64,000 nt of DNA, from contig JARHVA010003634.1 in assembly GCA_037957365.1 (NCBI GenBank), forward strand, positions 1,443,501 through 1,507,500. The letters are read 5' to 3'. Below are positions 23,154-36,281 of this stretch, piece by piece (position 1 is the stretch's first letter; the number at the start of each line of letters is the position of its first letter). Under the pieces are notes generated by a model. The model was not told the origin of the DNA. It did no database searches and saw nothing but the letters and a program-made list of their open reading frames with translations. The translations under genes were made by a program, and so were the position numbers. The DNA is from Torreya grandis (Eukaryota > Streptophyta > Pinopsida > Cupressales > Taxaceae).

Positions 23154-23374
23154 AATACCATATTGAAATGAAAATTTAATCATATTTATCACCAATGAAC
23201 AACATAAATAATAAATAATATTATGAAAACAAATCTTATCATCCTAAATATAAAAAACAAAAATATTATAAGTCATATCAAATGTTTGATCCAAATACAC
23301 ATCCTCCCAATTAATTCATGGTTTTTTTGATGCTGACTATGATCGATATTAAACTAAATCATAATTTATAAATC

Positions 23375-24250
23375 AGGAAAAGGTAAAATACCATGGTAAA
23401 CATACTCACAATTTTCCTATCAGTAAACCTAAGAAGCCTTCCATCAGTGAATTTCTTCACAAGGATACTACTAGCACTGCTACATCTGCTATTGATTTTC
23501 CACCTAGTGATGAGCTTTATCCACCATTGGAGACTCAACCTAGCACATCTAATTCTTATACTATCTTACCCCTTTATATCTCTATTAAAATTAAAGTTAA
23601 ATATCATTAAGGTTATAAACCAAAATCATAATGGAACTTCCTAGATGAGCTTAGATACATGCCTTACAAGATTCAATTAAGGGAAATCATGAGAACATTG
23701 ACATATTATTAAAAGATCATCATGAAATAATTAAAATATATAGAATAATCAACATATAATGAAATTGATCCAACTTCATAACATTACAAAGATATCATAC
23801 CCAGAAAAGTCCATCCTATTGAAATCATTAGTCATCCTACCTCTTGTAAGAAACATTCCATAGAGTTTCCAAAATAAAATTTGATTAATAATTACGTCCT
23901 TTTTCAAGCCAATGACACACCTTTATTTATTAATATTATTATCATACTCTAATAAAGAAAGTTTATGTGGATTATTTTTTGGTAATTAATGTCACTTCCT
24001 TTCGAATAATCCTACAAATCAGATATTTCAAAGATGATGTCAAATAAACTAGAATCACATGTTGTGGATTTTACATAACTAACCAAAATCCTATTGTTTG
24101 CATTTGACATCCAATTACTATTGGGACCAAAATAGTATTAAACAAGACTATTATCCTCTAATATAATTTTAGACCATACTTGGACTCATAGCATGAAATA
24201 TATCACCTCTTCTAGTAGCCAATGCATTTAAGTTAAATAATAATGGTAAG
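23375..24250 (+). pseudogene. Element B gag end and protease remnant
   Basis: The frame beginning NQEKVKYHGKHTHNFPISKP near 23375 runs without a stop for about 70 codons (Ser/Pro/Thr-rich, typical of a gag C-terminus). It then reads LDELRYMPYKIQLREI, HPIEIISHPTSCKKHSIEF and VLFQANDTPLFINI (23640-23940). This is the region leading into the plant gypsy retropepsin. Past 23945 fragments such as ITCCGFYITNQNPIVCI, ITIGTKIV and YNFRPYLDS fit the distal protease (family: YNxLLGRPWxHS). The catalytic D-[ST]-G-A loop is not recognisable. Stops are numerous. Confidence 0.65.
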
Positions 24251-25959
24251 CATTATAAACATGAAGAAAATATAAACATATGGGGTCTCAAATTATGTAA
24301 TACTAAAGCACAATATCACATAGAAATTATTACTCACATCAAAAATTGTTATATTCTTGAGTTTATCAGCATTCATCCTAATTTTACAAGTCACTCTTGT
24401 TGATTTTGATGATGATGAACATAATGAAATATACAACATTTATAATTCTACTAGATTACCTCATTCTATATCATAATGGTTTCCTCCATCTCTCTTACCA
24501 TAAGATATTATAGTTTCATTGCTTGATGATGAGACTTTAATCCCAAATCCTTATAATGATCATGAAGCTTTGTGCATAAAAGATGATTTTATATGTAATG
24601 GCCTTCAGGTGGCTAATCTTTTATAAAATCTTGTATCATTCTGCCATTAAACATTTAATAAAATTCATGTATCACTAAGGATACTTCCAATGATAATTAT
24701 CAAAAAATTACACATGTTTTTAATATATGCCCATCATATGATAATAATGACATAGTTTCCCAATCCCAATCATGGAACTTGGATGTATTTCCTTATTTCA
24801 TTCATAATTATTCCAATATAATGACAATGATAATGAACTATAAACTTATGATTATGTTCCTCTAAGTAACCTACCATTATAAAATAATCCATGGGTTGTC
24901 CAATAACTTTTTTTCCTTCCCAAAAACCCTTATTTCATTGATCACCCCAATACACTTCCAGAATTTCCCATCATTACTAGCTATATTAGATAGCCTGATA
25001 TAGTTCATATTATTACCCAATTTTACAAATATACTGACCATTATTATTCAAAATGTACCGATATAATTTAAAATTTATCTCATAATTTCACAAAGCATGA
25101 TTATTTATGAAGTGAATATGCAGTTCTATTAACATCCATAGATTATTCAAACTATGTTAGTTAAATAGATACAATCAATGCCCCTACTACCTTTGTCAGC
25201 TATAGAAAACATTATGATATATTTAAACCTTGTTCTCTTATATTATAATAAATCATCCATGATGATATTGTACAAAAACATTTATCCACCTCTGCTCAAG
25301 ATATTGAAAATAACATAGATGCCTAAGCCATTGGTATACTATAAATTCACATAGAATTTAATACCAGAGGTAATAATATTATTTATCTATCCATAGATGT
25401 TGGATATTATATCCCGTTACCTATGCTTATTAGTGAAATATCCATTCTTTAATTAATTCATACAAGAGAGCCTCAACTTCCATGTCAACATCACAAGCTT
25501 GGCCACTTTGAGGAAAAAAATGTTACTTTAGAAATTAAATTACCAGTGGTTATCCTAGTCCTAACCCTATTTATAATATTCATTTTATACCATAATATTT
25601 ATAGGATGTAAATTCAATGATTATCACATAAATTCAAGTAGTAAATTTTGGTAGAGAAACAAATCCCAAATGTATCCTTATGTCTAGGGTGATCTACCCT
25701 AAATATAATGATATATATAGCCCATTTATTGAAAAAATATATTGAAGTATTTTCATGTTAATATAATAAATATAGACCCTAGTATTGATTTTTCATAACA
25801 TAGTGACTTATCTATATGTGAAACTCATTCACCAAAATCAATGGAAGTTCTACTATTAGGTTCATTTTTTATGTCATGAATAAGTAATTAAACTCCTAGA
25901 TGCAATGCTTATTCAATATGTAGATTACTTTGAATTGGTCTCTGCCATAATAAATGCTC

Positions 25960-26460
25960 ATAATAATGTCTCAATGGTCATTATCATTTATATTTACCTT
26001 TATAATCTTAACTTAGCATAGCTTAAGAATAATTTTCCTCTACCTTCATTAGATGTCATTATTGAATCCACATGTGGTTACGAGATATTATACCTCATGG
26101 ACAATTTTTTTTGGTTCAAAAAAATTCAAATTTCCCTAAAATATCAACATAATAAAACATTTATTATGGCATGGGGAACATATTTTTAAGTTAAGATGAT
26201 TTTTGCAATAAAAATGTTGGTAAAACTTATCAACATATAATGACCTTATATATAAATCAAAGCATCATTATATCATCCAAAAAATATGTTAAACCTATGT
26301 GGATGACCTTATATATAAATCAAAACATCATGAAAATAATATTCATTACCTATTTTCATATTTGATCAGCTTATTATATATAAAGATAAACTTAATTCCC
26401 ATAATTGTGTTTTCAATGTTACCTCTAGAAAAATTCTAAGATTTGGTGTCACTACAAGGG
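25960..26460 (+). pseudogene. Element B reverse transcriptase remnant
   Basis: Gypsy RT with recognisable LNLA-x-LKNNFPLPSLDVIIESTCGYEILYLMDNFF (about 25998-26115), the stretch IQISLKYQHNKTFIMAWGTYF (26120-26190), and the catalytic box YVDDLIYKSKHHENNIHYLF (26296-26355), in which both Asp residues are intact. A segment CVFNVTSRKILRFGVTTRE (about 26400-26455) matches the family's KCVFGVTSGKILGFxVSxRGIE. An in-frame 63-bp-offset duplication lies across the active-site region (26240-26268 and 26303-26331). Frameshifts and stops separate the blocks. Confidence 0.87.
26240..26331 (+). repeat. 63-bp-offset local duplication at the RT active site of element B
   Basis: A 29-base stretch beginning ATGACCTTATATATAAATCA occurs at 26240-26268 and again at 26303-26331 with one mismatch. 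The offset of 63 bases is a multiple of three, so [ND]-D-L-I-Y-K-S-K-H-H is encoded twice in the same frame, the second time as part of YVDDLIYKSKHH. Confidence 0.85.
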
Positions 26461-26889
26461 AATGGAAATGATAATTATAATATCAATGTTATTTTCAGCA
26501 TGCACATACCTTAATTAATTCGTTAAATATTTTATTATACTTGGAAACTTTAGGAAATTTCAATATTTTTTCCCAAAATAGCTTATTATAAATGTTCAGT
26601 AAGTTATCTTGTTAATAAAGTTGTTAACCCTAACTTGATAGGTTCTTGTTAACAATCCATTGATAACATGAAAAAATATTTTATTCATATTCCTAATTTA
26701 AAATAGACTTATATAAATCTCCATCTCATATTGTAAACATTGTCTACCCCTATATTAGTGGGGGAAATACTTACACACCAAGATGACTTTGAAAAAGAAT
26801 ATATTATCTAATACATTAATTTTCCTTTTTACATTATGATACATGTGAAAAAAATTAGATCTAAACTATGTCATAATCTATTTTAGCAC

Positions 26890-27140
26890 TAAAAATCTTG
26901 GGTACTACATCCTTTATCAACCATTCCAACCCCCTTCATCATTTATTCTCCAAGTATTTTTTGCTTTGAGATCAAATCAGAAAGTGGATATTGCTCTTAA
27001 TGGAATTTGACATTAAGATTATTATTTAAAAATAATTCAAATGTCAAAATATTGTAGATCAAATTTTTATCACACCTATACTAGCTCAATGAAACCTTCA
27101 TAATAGTCTTATAGATCAAGATGTCCTATTGATCAAAGGA
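26890..27140 (+). pseudogene. Element B RNase H, C-terminal remnant
   Basis: The stretch NPLHHLFSKYFLL...RKWILLLMEFDIKIII...FKCQNIVDQI (about 26925-27065) matches the end of the RT-linked RNase H of Tat elements. The family reads 'ARWxxLLSEFDIxYxxQKxIKGQxxADxL' there and leads directly into the additional RNase H. Two to three stops or frame changes are needed. Confidence 0.75.
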
Positions 27141-27249
27141 ACTGATCAATATGTTTGCCTTAAACATTACTTCCACATTTTCATTATCGATATTGATTCT
27201 TAGGCCCTTGAAGATCTTGAAAAAGTATTATTTAAGTTTAAACCATATA

Positions 27250-27527
27250 TTAATGACATCTTATAAGAATTACCTAAGTTCACCATTGATTTTAATGAGG
27301 GTATTTGTACACTCTTTTTTGATAGAGCCATGTACCTTCAGGGAGTAATGATAGGATGTGTCCTCACTAATCCCGAAGGAAGTATCATTCATTTATATTT
27401 TTTTATTAACTTTTAATGTTAATAACAACATGACTTAATATGATGCTCTCATCCTTTAGATACAAGTAGTTTTATACCCTATTTTTTAAATTAACTATAT
27501 TTTATAGGTATAAAATCATTAAATATT
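27250..27527 (+). pseudogene. Element B additional RNase H (aRNH), first half
   Basis: Reads CTLFFDRAMYLQGVMIGCVLTNPEGSIIHLYFFINF (27308-27415). The family has YFDGAxxxxGxGxGxxLxxPxGxxxxxxxxLxF here, and the first catalytic Asp is present. It continues NNNMT-stop-YDALIL (about 27420-27460), where the family has NNxAEYEALI, so the catalytic Glu reads as a stop. The half-domain ends GIKSLNI (27507-27527). The sequence then switches to unrelated DNA. The domain's other half, LHVLGDS onward, begins at 40966. Confidence 0.85.
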
Positions 27528-28212
27528 ATTCAGATTATAACATATGGTATTGAAATACAAATCTTCATGTAAAAGTTGAATTAATAGAAATTATTTTTAC
27601 AAGTGGCATATGATAAACCAATAGTAACATACTTTGATTTTATAATTTTTGGTTGAATTTAACATGTGTCTTATATTGTAAAATAGGAGAATACAAACCT
27701 ATGACAACTTAGATATGGAAGTGGATCCTTTAATTTTATCTATACAAGTCTGCTCTCCCTAAACATGTATAAATGTGATCATATCCATTGTCTTTAGGTT
27801 TTTCCAATGTGAAAGAGATAAAACTATAATTATTCTACTACTTACGTCTATGTATATTGAGAAGGATAAGATATTTTAATTCTACTAATTCCATGTATAA
27901 ACCTTTGTTTTCTTTCTCCTTACCTTGAAGTCAACAAGTACATTCCATTCATAAACCTTTATTTTATGTCTCCTTGCCTTGAATTTAATACTTATACTTG
28001 TGATAGATACAAACTTTTAAAAAATGAAAAGGAAGTGTAATTGTCTAAATTGACTCCAATAATTCACATTTATGATTGAACATTTCCTATGTATCTAGAT
28101 GATCTAATGAGGGAATCAAGCCACATGTAGTTCTCCTAGCTAGTGTGTTTGTGAAACAATTCTCCTTCTCTACATGTGCACAATTTTGATACATGGCAAT
28201 GTTAGCTCTTGA

Positions 28213-28700
28213 ATTGATTTAGAATGATTTATAATTGATTTTTGACTGTTTGTAGTGATTGATATTTAAGTTTACTAGAATAAGGAATATTTTTTGGATG
28301 TGTAGTGGTGTAATAGATAAATTATAGATAGATATCAATTCACTTTCAAATGAGGCCTTGAATTTTTTATACAATGATCCTTTTGAAAATTTTCCTTTAG
28401 CTAACTTTTAAAATGTATAGAATGACCCCCTATGGATATTTTAATTTTTTAAAAATAGCCATTAAATGTAAAGGACAAGGTCACACTAAGTTGATAAGTC
28501 TGTGGTAGAGTATATGCTGGCATATCATGAACCTATCCTACAAAAACTTGAATAATTATAGTGAGGATGATGGTAGTCTCAGAGTGATATAAAGTAGTGG
28601 TGATAGAAAATACTAAGGTTGAACCTACATATAGATAAAAGAATAGAGGAATAATGAATAATATTAATATATTTGAGTGTATGTTAATATATTTAATATT
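28213..28700. repeat. Repeat A copy 1 of insertion N2 (probable LTR part)
   Basis: Matches 33373-33841 over its length at roughly 70-75% by eye. Shared anchors include GATTTATAATTGATTT/GATTCATAATTGATTT, ATCAATT then TTTCAAATGAGGCCTTGA, AAAGGTCACACTAA-like words and GAGTGATATAA. The match continues across the N3 insertion to ATATATTTGAGTGTA at about 40858. I cannot define TG/CA ends. Confidence 0.7.
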
Positions 28701-31073
28701 TAACAATAATTAGTGTTGTGAATACGCAATGAAATTACTAGAGTAAAGGAGAAAGATATACTTGAGTGTGCACAACATGCTTTATCTTTTGATGTGAAAC
28801 TCTAATTGCACAAAGAAGTCAATTTTATCAAACCCTATAATAACACATGAGGTGGTTAATGCCCATATTTATAATTCAAAAATATGAAATTTTAAATTAT
28901 ATTTAGAGAAAGGAAGGACTAAATTTATAGGGAGATGAAATAATATTTCCTTATAACTTATAAAATATGATGCTTCCCTATGTAAGCACTAGAAAAATGT
29001 GTCTCTTTATCAGAACACTTTTAAATATGGCTCCTCATGTTGAAAAATTGATGAATTGAGAGTGATCAAATCCAAAATTTTAATAACTAATCAATCACTT
29101 GAGTTGAAAAGATACATGTTAAAAATCTCAAGGATGGGGATAAATATGAAATGTACTAACTCAAATGAAAGTGAAACCATGATGGGTTAATGATAAGTGA
29201 CAACAAAAATGTTGAGTGTCACTATAATCGAATGTAAATCACTCTTAAAAAAATGTGGAACCACATAATGGGTCAACTGATGTAATTCCAATAAGATGAG
29301 TGTCTCTAGACTCAAACATACATGACCTATAATAGAAAAAATCACACCACTACAGACACCTCTAAACTGCATTTGTATGATCAAAATATAATGAAGAATA
29401 TTTGTTACCCCATTATAACCTATATTGAATATATAAACTATATTATAGTTTGTATACTCATGAACTAATATCATGCCTTTTGAATATGAAAACTAAATAC
29501 ATGTACATGAACTAATGCCATGGATATTTAATTTAAAAAATAGGATATATGTTGATGAACCAAAATCATGCCCCTTGAATACGTTCTAAATGATATAGAA
29601 TGAAAAGAATCTACATGTTCAAATGTGCCTATATGTTAAACTTGTAATTTTTGTTCTTCTAACTATTTTTCATATGCCCATGCTATCCATCCAAGTGTGT
29701 ATTAATACGTATTCATGGATTTGTAAATTGAGTGAATTCATATGGCATACACCCCCATAAATATGTAATAATGTTAAAATCTATGTCATGCATCTAAATT
29801 ATGATTTACTTTAAATCTATGAAACGTGTAATTTATTATAAAATACAATTTTTTCTACTCATGGAGGCTTAAATCTCTAATAAAATCCAACTATAATTCT
29901 CCATTTTTAGATGAGGTATTTATATTTCAATTCATTCATCACAAAATAATATTTAATTATCATGTGATAAATATTTAATCAGGTATAATAATTTCAATAT
30001 GTGAAGAGTATGTTATCATAGTATATTGTATGTCATGAAGGCATATATGTAACATATATAACTCATGGCATATGAGTTTCATGTCTAGATAAATAAATAA
30101 ATGATAAACACAATAATGTAACCATATATTAATAAGACTCCATAGTAAAAGTACATGATATGGATGATGACACCATTAATCAAGAAAAATAATCACAATA
30201 ATTATAACACACAATGTCATGCAATATCACACATAAGACCAAGGGATGCATAAAAAGGACATAAATCAAGATAATCTACAAAATATGTCAATGCATAGTG
30301 TGCATGATATGTCAAAACATGGATATGTGGAGATAGTGAAAGTAAAAAATATTGTCCTACTATATAGGCGAATTGAAACAATATATTTCAATATAAAATG
30401 TGTATATAAGGATAATTATGCCTCCATTGGTAAATAATGAAGATGTGATCATGTAATATTGATATTCAATATTATCCAGCCATGTAATCTCAAATAGAAG
30501 CCAAAACATGTTTAAATAGTAAATATTCTAGAATGAACAAGTCAAATGCTGAAATCAATGTGCATTAGAATTATTATAAGAAAAATGTGGCATATTTTTG
30601 GATTAGGGTAAACTATCAAGACATTATGGATAAATAAAACAAATCTAAGGGATAGAATAAATGTCTATGTAAGCACATTGAATACATGTGTGCCAATATA
30701 GGAGAATAAAGAGGATGAAAATTAAATAGACATGAGGAAGTTATATACAATTAAAAAATATTAAGTATAACCAATTTTTAGAGTAATATGGCATTGTCAT
30801 AGAGTTATCACATAACTTATGTAATCATCTACTGATTATTTGATAAGATACCAATTGAGATGTGATCCTAAGTGGTAGTACAATTATACATAATAATAAT
30901 AATCCTCTTGGTCATAAAATTATTATGTGCTACTCTTACCATCTTTCACTTCTATATTTGTAAAACCAACTACACCATAGTGTGGTATTTAATTTCTTTA
31001 TTTATTTTCGATCGAATATGTACTTTATCATGCACCTCTACTATAGTTATATTAGATGTTTTTATTGAATATT

Positions 31074-31118
<45 letters not shown>

Positions 31119-31400
31119 CACATATCCATCCTCTCTTGAAATTTTAACCATTGCATAATCATTCTCAAATGTTTCCGCCATTACTCTTAGCCACAATCTT
31201 CCTACTTTTTTATTGTATTGATCCAAGGTAGGGTCAACATGAAATATAATAGAACATGTTTTGATAATAAATGTTATTGGAAACATAATATATTCAATGT
31301 CATACTAAGACATGGTAATATTACCGAAGTCTTGACTATCATACCAAAGATATTAGTTAAATATTATACTACATGTATTGGTTTCATGAAAATATGCAAT
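28701..31400. other. Interior of N2, no gene recognised
   Basis: AT-rich, with no protein motif on either strand. It holds the (AT)20 microsatellite at 31076-31115. By position it would be the internal region of the N2 element downstream of its minus-strand ORF. Confidence 0.4.
31076..31115. repeat. (AT)20 microsatellite
   Basis: Forty bases of uninterrupted AT dinucleotide repeat, perfect, in otherwise decayed DNA. Confidence 0.98.
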
Positions 31401-32615
31401 CTAAATATGAGTGCATTAATTTCCACTGATGTTAAGACTAAGTATTAAAGGATATAGATATGAATTAAAAAAATTAGTTTCTTCCTTTGGAACTGTATTT
31501 GTGACATTATCCTTTTTCAAAATGTCTTTATTTTTATTTTATTTCATGAGAAACTATTTCTTATGGATGTCTTATTTCATATCTTTAGTTTGTTTTTTAA
31601 ACTCATCTTTTAATGATTGATATTTTAGTAACTTATCCTTTAAAAAAAATTCCCTTTGTAATCTTTCTTTATGTAGCATTTATTTTTAGTCTTGTTCCTT
31701 TTTCAACCCTTATTTATAAAAAAATTCATTTTTAAACCTTTCTTTCTCTAATTTTTGAATATGTAAAATAAATTATTCAATTATTACCTTTATAAGTCAC
31801 CCCCCCCCCCCCATTTTGCAGCTATTCTTTCTCTAATTTTGTATTTTATAATATTTATTATTCCATTTTTTCTATTTGTTCTTTTTCAATTGTTCTTTAG
31901 GAGATGCAATAAATGTGTGAGTGGGTTACTTGATTTGAATTATGTAGTACATGATCACCATTATAAATTATACTTTGTATTTTTATTCAAATCCAAACAA
32001 TTTTACATATAATGCCCATGCATTATATGATATACATAATGGTATTTTGATATAATTAGAGTATTCATAGAAAGTAATGTTATTATCCTATTTCAAAGTA
32101 TTTATCCTATAATCTCACTTGAACTCTTATTTTCCTTACATACATTATTTGATTGGTAGTTGTAGATATATCTATCTTTAGCTTCCAATCTTGAGATGAA
32201 TTATTTTGTGGTGCCAAATATATGGATGGAGGTGTAGATATATAATTAATAGTGGCATGATCTAGATTATTTGTATATGTGATATTATTTTTAAGTGGTT
32301 TGATCCTTAAACTAAAATATTATTTTGATTTTTCAACTCTTCTATGAATGTTATCATAATTAATGTTTGAACTTGAATGGCTTTAGGAACATAATTTGTA
32401 GGTAATTTTGATTGAATATGCATACAAACACCATCAATATTTTTTTTGTGAAGTGGAAGGGGATGAGGGTGATCATTCATATGGACTCTATTGTTTAATA
32501 TAGGAGGGATCACCTTATATTTTGGGATAGTGACAAAATGGAACTCCTCAGAGGGAATGTATCTATTAGTAACTTGAGAAAAGGTTACAAGAAATATAAA
32601 AGAATCCATGGTCAA
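31400..32615 (-). pseudogene. N2 coiled-coil gag-like ORF
   Basis: Minus-strand ORF remnant. It opens with MTMDSFIFLVTFSQ at 32615 and runs 102 codons to a stop at 32307, with a Pro/His-rich middle (HMNDHPHPLPLHKK). After a poorly preserved middle, from about 31895 to 31560 one frame reads a Lys/Glu/Gln/Leu-rich heptad-like segment (IQKLEKERFKNEFF, MLHKERLQREFFLKDKLLKYQSLKDEFKKQTKDMK). Most of its stops are TAA or TAG at places where Gln would fit, consistent with C-to-T decay. The 13-C run at 31800-31812 interrupts it. A similar ORF lies on the plus strand at about 53.0-53.95 kb. Function unknown; a structural gag-like protein is an inference. Confidence 0.55.
31800..31812. repeat. Homopolymer C run (13 C)
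   Basis: Thirteen consecutive C in a region otherwise over two-thirds A/T, lying inside the coiled-coil ORF remnant. It could also be a length-variable assembly spot. Confidence 0.9.
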
Positions 32616-33372
32616 CTATTGGATAGGGTCTTATTATTGGTTCTCCATTTATAATTTTACTCACAATTAAATAAAATATTACAATGTATGTAAGGCCTAA
32701 TCAAAAAAAGTAAACAAGCATGGAGGGATTGCCCTGACAAGGGTGAAATAAATAACAAATCACTAAAAGAGATATGTTGGGCATTTTTTAAATAAAAAAT
32801 AGGTTTTGATAAAATTTACAAAATAAAGAAAACCTATAAATTAATCTAAAAATAAGAATGTTGTTCATAATCTAGGATGTATTTACTAAAAATAATAAAT
32901 TACAAATGATAGAAAATTTGTGTAGTATTTTGTTGAATAAATATAGGTTTTGCATAAAATAAATACAACTAGTAAAAAATCTAGAGTGTTTGAAAAAAAT
33001 ATCCATTTTGATTCAAATATAATATAATCAAGGAATAAAACTAATAGGAAAATGAATGTAATTGGGTAGGGCATGTTTGATTTGTAAGCTCTTAGAATAT
33101 ATTGATCTCGATCATAAATAGTGAACAAGGCTAAAAGGGGAATTGGCTATGGAGGATTCCACCATTCTATAGATACACTATCCCATATATAAGGTATATT
33201 GAGACTAATTTTTTGAGGCTAACCAATTATTGGTGCACTATAAATGTAAATGGCTAAATGCTTCTTATGGATGAAAGGTAAAACTTGGCTAAAAATAAAA
33301 ATTCTATGCACTTATAATATACTTGTTAGGTATGTGGAAGAACAAAATATGTATAAAGTATTATATAGTGGA
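32616..33372. other. N2 leader region, no gene seen
   Basis: AT-rich sequence between the start of the minus-strand ORF and repeat A copy 2. If N2 is a minus-strand LTR element, this would be its 5' leader with the primer site. I could not identify a primer site. Confidence 0.35.
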
Positions 33373-33841
33373 TTAAGATGATTCATAATTGATTTGTGAC
33401 TAATTATAGTGATTAATATGGAATTTTTAAAGAATAGGGAAAATTTTATCGAAGTTTAGTAGTGTAAAAAATAGATTATAGATATATATCAATTTTGTTT
33501 CAAATGAGGCCTTGATGTGTTTAAATAGTAACCCTTTTGCGTAATTTCCCTTTGCCAAGTTGAAAATTGTACAGGATGAAACTTATGGATATTTTTAATT
33601 TTACAAACTATCAATTAAATGGAGTGGGTAAAAGGTCACACTAATTTCAAAGGTCTATGGGATCATACCCATTTTCAAGATGTGGAATTGTCACATAAAA
33701 TTAGGAACAACTAGCATGAGGCCAAGAGTAGTCTAAGAGTGATATAACATAGTTAATTCAATGACTTGGGATTTATTGTGTAGTGATGATGGAAAATAGT
33801 GGGGTCAAACCCACATATAAATAAATGTCTATAAGAATTAT
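33373..33841. repeat. Repeat A copy 2 of N2, left of the N3 insertion
   Basis: Homologous to 28213-28640 in the same orientation. It is interrupted at 33841 by the N3 element and its continuation is seen from 40832 (ATATATTTGAGTGTAATATAA near 40856-40876 matches the words at 28664-28690). This independently supports the N3 boundaries. Confidence 0.7.
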
Positions 33842-36281
33842 TGGTGTTATAGATTGCACCCTAGCTAAGAAGGGGATTGTTCAGGTCTTCTGCTCAAATC
33901 TAGTCCAACATGAGACTGAACCTAGGCCATGGGTCACTTATCATAGGGTCAGACCTCTAGAGGATGCCAAATTCCTTTTGGATCTATCACCTAAAATAAA
34001 ATTTTACTGGGAAAAGGGAGAGAGAAATGGGTAACAACATGTGAAAACATGTAAAGGAGGTGATGCACCAGTAATGTGATTAATCATCCACCATATCTAA
34101 ACTTATAAAACACATTAATGAGATTAGATTTATAACTCCAAATGGTTGTTGATTCCTTAGTATTTCATGTGGAGGTTCACCAAATGATCAAAAACTTAAA
34201 GGAAGTGATCAAGAGGCCTGATTCAAGGCATTAACCATTCAAATGTATCCACTTGTTAAATTAAATCAAATGATATTAAATAGTAAACATGACCTTCATA
34301 ATAAGATAAACTAGTAGCTAGGTGAGATTTAGGATTTGACAAGGGAGAAATTTCTACCACATATGCAAATCGATTTGACATTGTCATAGTATACCAAGAA
34401 TTAAATATAAAAAGTGTCCTTTATTTATGTCAAGAGGTTATAAATATCAAATATGGGCAGAGTCTAGTCATGCCCAAGATACAGATTACCAAGTTATTTT
34501 CAAGGTTTAGAACCCTGTATTTATTGAAAAAAGGTATGAAAGAGAGAAAGAACTGAGTAGATAGAAAACATTGAACAAGGTCTAACTACTCTTGATGGAT
34601 TATAATTCTTGAGGATGCTAACTCATGATCTTATTAATAAGGAACAAATTTAATTTCTTTAAAAAATGGTTTAATGTTCCACAATCCTTATTCAATCGTC
34701 AGGGTTTCATCTCAAGATTACATGCCATTTTCAACTGATCTACTGGTGAGGACCAACTCTTCATGCCTTAAAACTGACATAGATGCTTCATTTATTTTGA
34801 GTGGATGGATTTACCTATTTATATCAAAATATTAGAGAAAAATTATTTTTATATATTTAAAACCAATCATAGTATTGGTTTTCATATAGTTGACCTATTT
34901 ATAAAAAATTCATAGGTTATATAGTCTTGTTCTGAACTATATTAGGTTTAAACCTAATCTAACTTTGTGCATACTGAAAGCCAAGAACTCACTTCACATG
35001 ATGATCTCCTTTAAATAATAATGAGCATAGTCCATATTTTATAGATATTTGAACCAAAGGTTCAAACTGAATCTTAATGACACCCTTAAAACATAAAATA
35101 ATGATTTTACCTTTGCCTAGATCATATTTGGACTTAACTCTCTATGTATTTACCTACCTATGTTGAAAAATTTCTCTCTTAACTTTTGTTAAAATTTTAT
35201 TAAGCTTTCCCTCATTCATTGGCTATTGATATTGACATGTCATTTTTTACTCCTTCCACCTTTCTATACACCATTGATCTTCCTTTTGAATGCCCATGAT
35301 CAATCGATCTCCTATCAAGACCCACTAACATTTGAAACTTGTCCTCTTTGCATTTATCTTCAAAATCCTTTGACCCTTTTAATTTATCTCACTTATTCTA
35401 TCTTTATGTATGATTAAATACATGCCATTGATCTTTTAGGGACCCATGGACACTATCAGGTTGTCTCACTTTGTTAGATCTGGTTGTAAGTTTGAACATT
35501 GATTGTTAGATCTACTTGCCTTTTGAAATACAATATCTCTTTACCATGTTTTAAAATTGACATCTACACAAACATCTTTTGATGTCCATGGAGACGTATT
35601 TGACATCTCATAGAATGTCAAATTTAAGATCACAATATTTTTACCTAAGATTTGTTTTGACATTTGTGTGACCATCAATGATCTCCTTCAAACTATATTT
35701 TATGTCACATAGACCTTCAAATTTAAGAACTAATGAATTTTTGCCTGAGTTTAAAATTTATTTTTACACAAAATTATTCATCTATTGGGTCAAATTTGAA
35801 GGCTTAGATCTTGAAGTAGGATAAGTGTGAAGGCATGAAACTTGTAGGAGATGATCTAGGTACTAAGAGCAACATGTCTATGTGACTTGAGGGGTTGAAG
35901 GGATTTATTGACATACTTGTCAAATGTGAAAAAAGGTTGACCAATCCATTTCTAAGTGACATCCTCACGATGTTATGTCTCCATAGACTTGTTTTTTTGA
36001 TCTTTTACTTGATCTTTGGAATATTGAATGATTTATTAAGGCATAAGCAAACTTGTCCATGACCCAAATTATAAGAATGTCTATGTAAACATATCTAGAT
36101 CCTCCATTTAATATGTAGACTCATTTCTCTAAGATCAATAAAATTACACTTTTAGCTTTCTTAAAGCATTTTAAAATCATTGTAATTAATGTGATCTCCC
36201 TCTTTTATCATTGGGTCCTTCTCCAAATGAGGAACATCACTTAGTCCTTCTAAGCTTTGTATGCAGGCATAAAAATGGCCA
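33842..36281 (-). repeat. N3 LTR, left copy (3' LTR)
   Basis: Aligns end to end with 38389-40831. It contains no extended ORF. A 69-codon frame at 33825-34034 overlaps its start and is matched by an equivalent open stretch in the other LTR (38384-38557). This frame is probably fortuitous, or the remnant of a short reading frame in both LTRs. Confidence 0.9.

Larger units (their letters stand above)
23375..27527 (+). mobile_element. Ty3/gypsy retrotransposon B (Tat-type), upstream part
   Basis: Plus-strand gag-end/protease, RT, RNase H and the first half of a second RNase H (aRNH) of one gypsy element. An aRNH between RNase H and integrase marks the Tat lineage of plant Ty3/gypsy. The aRNH is interrupted at 27519-27527. 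Its missing half resumes at 40966 in the same strand, so 27528-40969 is a later insertion. No ORF longer than about 80 codons survives. The 5' end was disturbed by the copia insertion at 17553-23153. Confidence 0.85.

Noticed and set aside
33825..34034. 70-codon open frame beginning before the N3 left LTR
   Set aside because: Starts in repeat A and runs into the LTR, so the start codon does not belong to N3; the shared part is simply LTR sequence seen again at 38384-38557.
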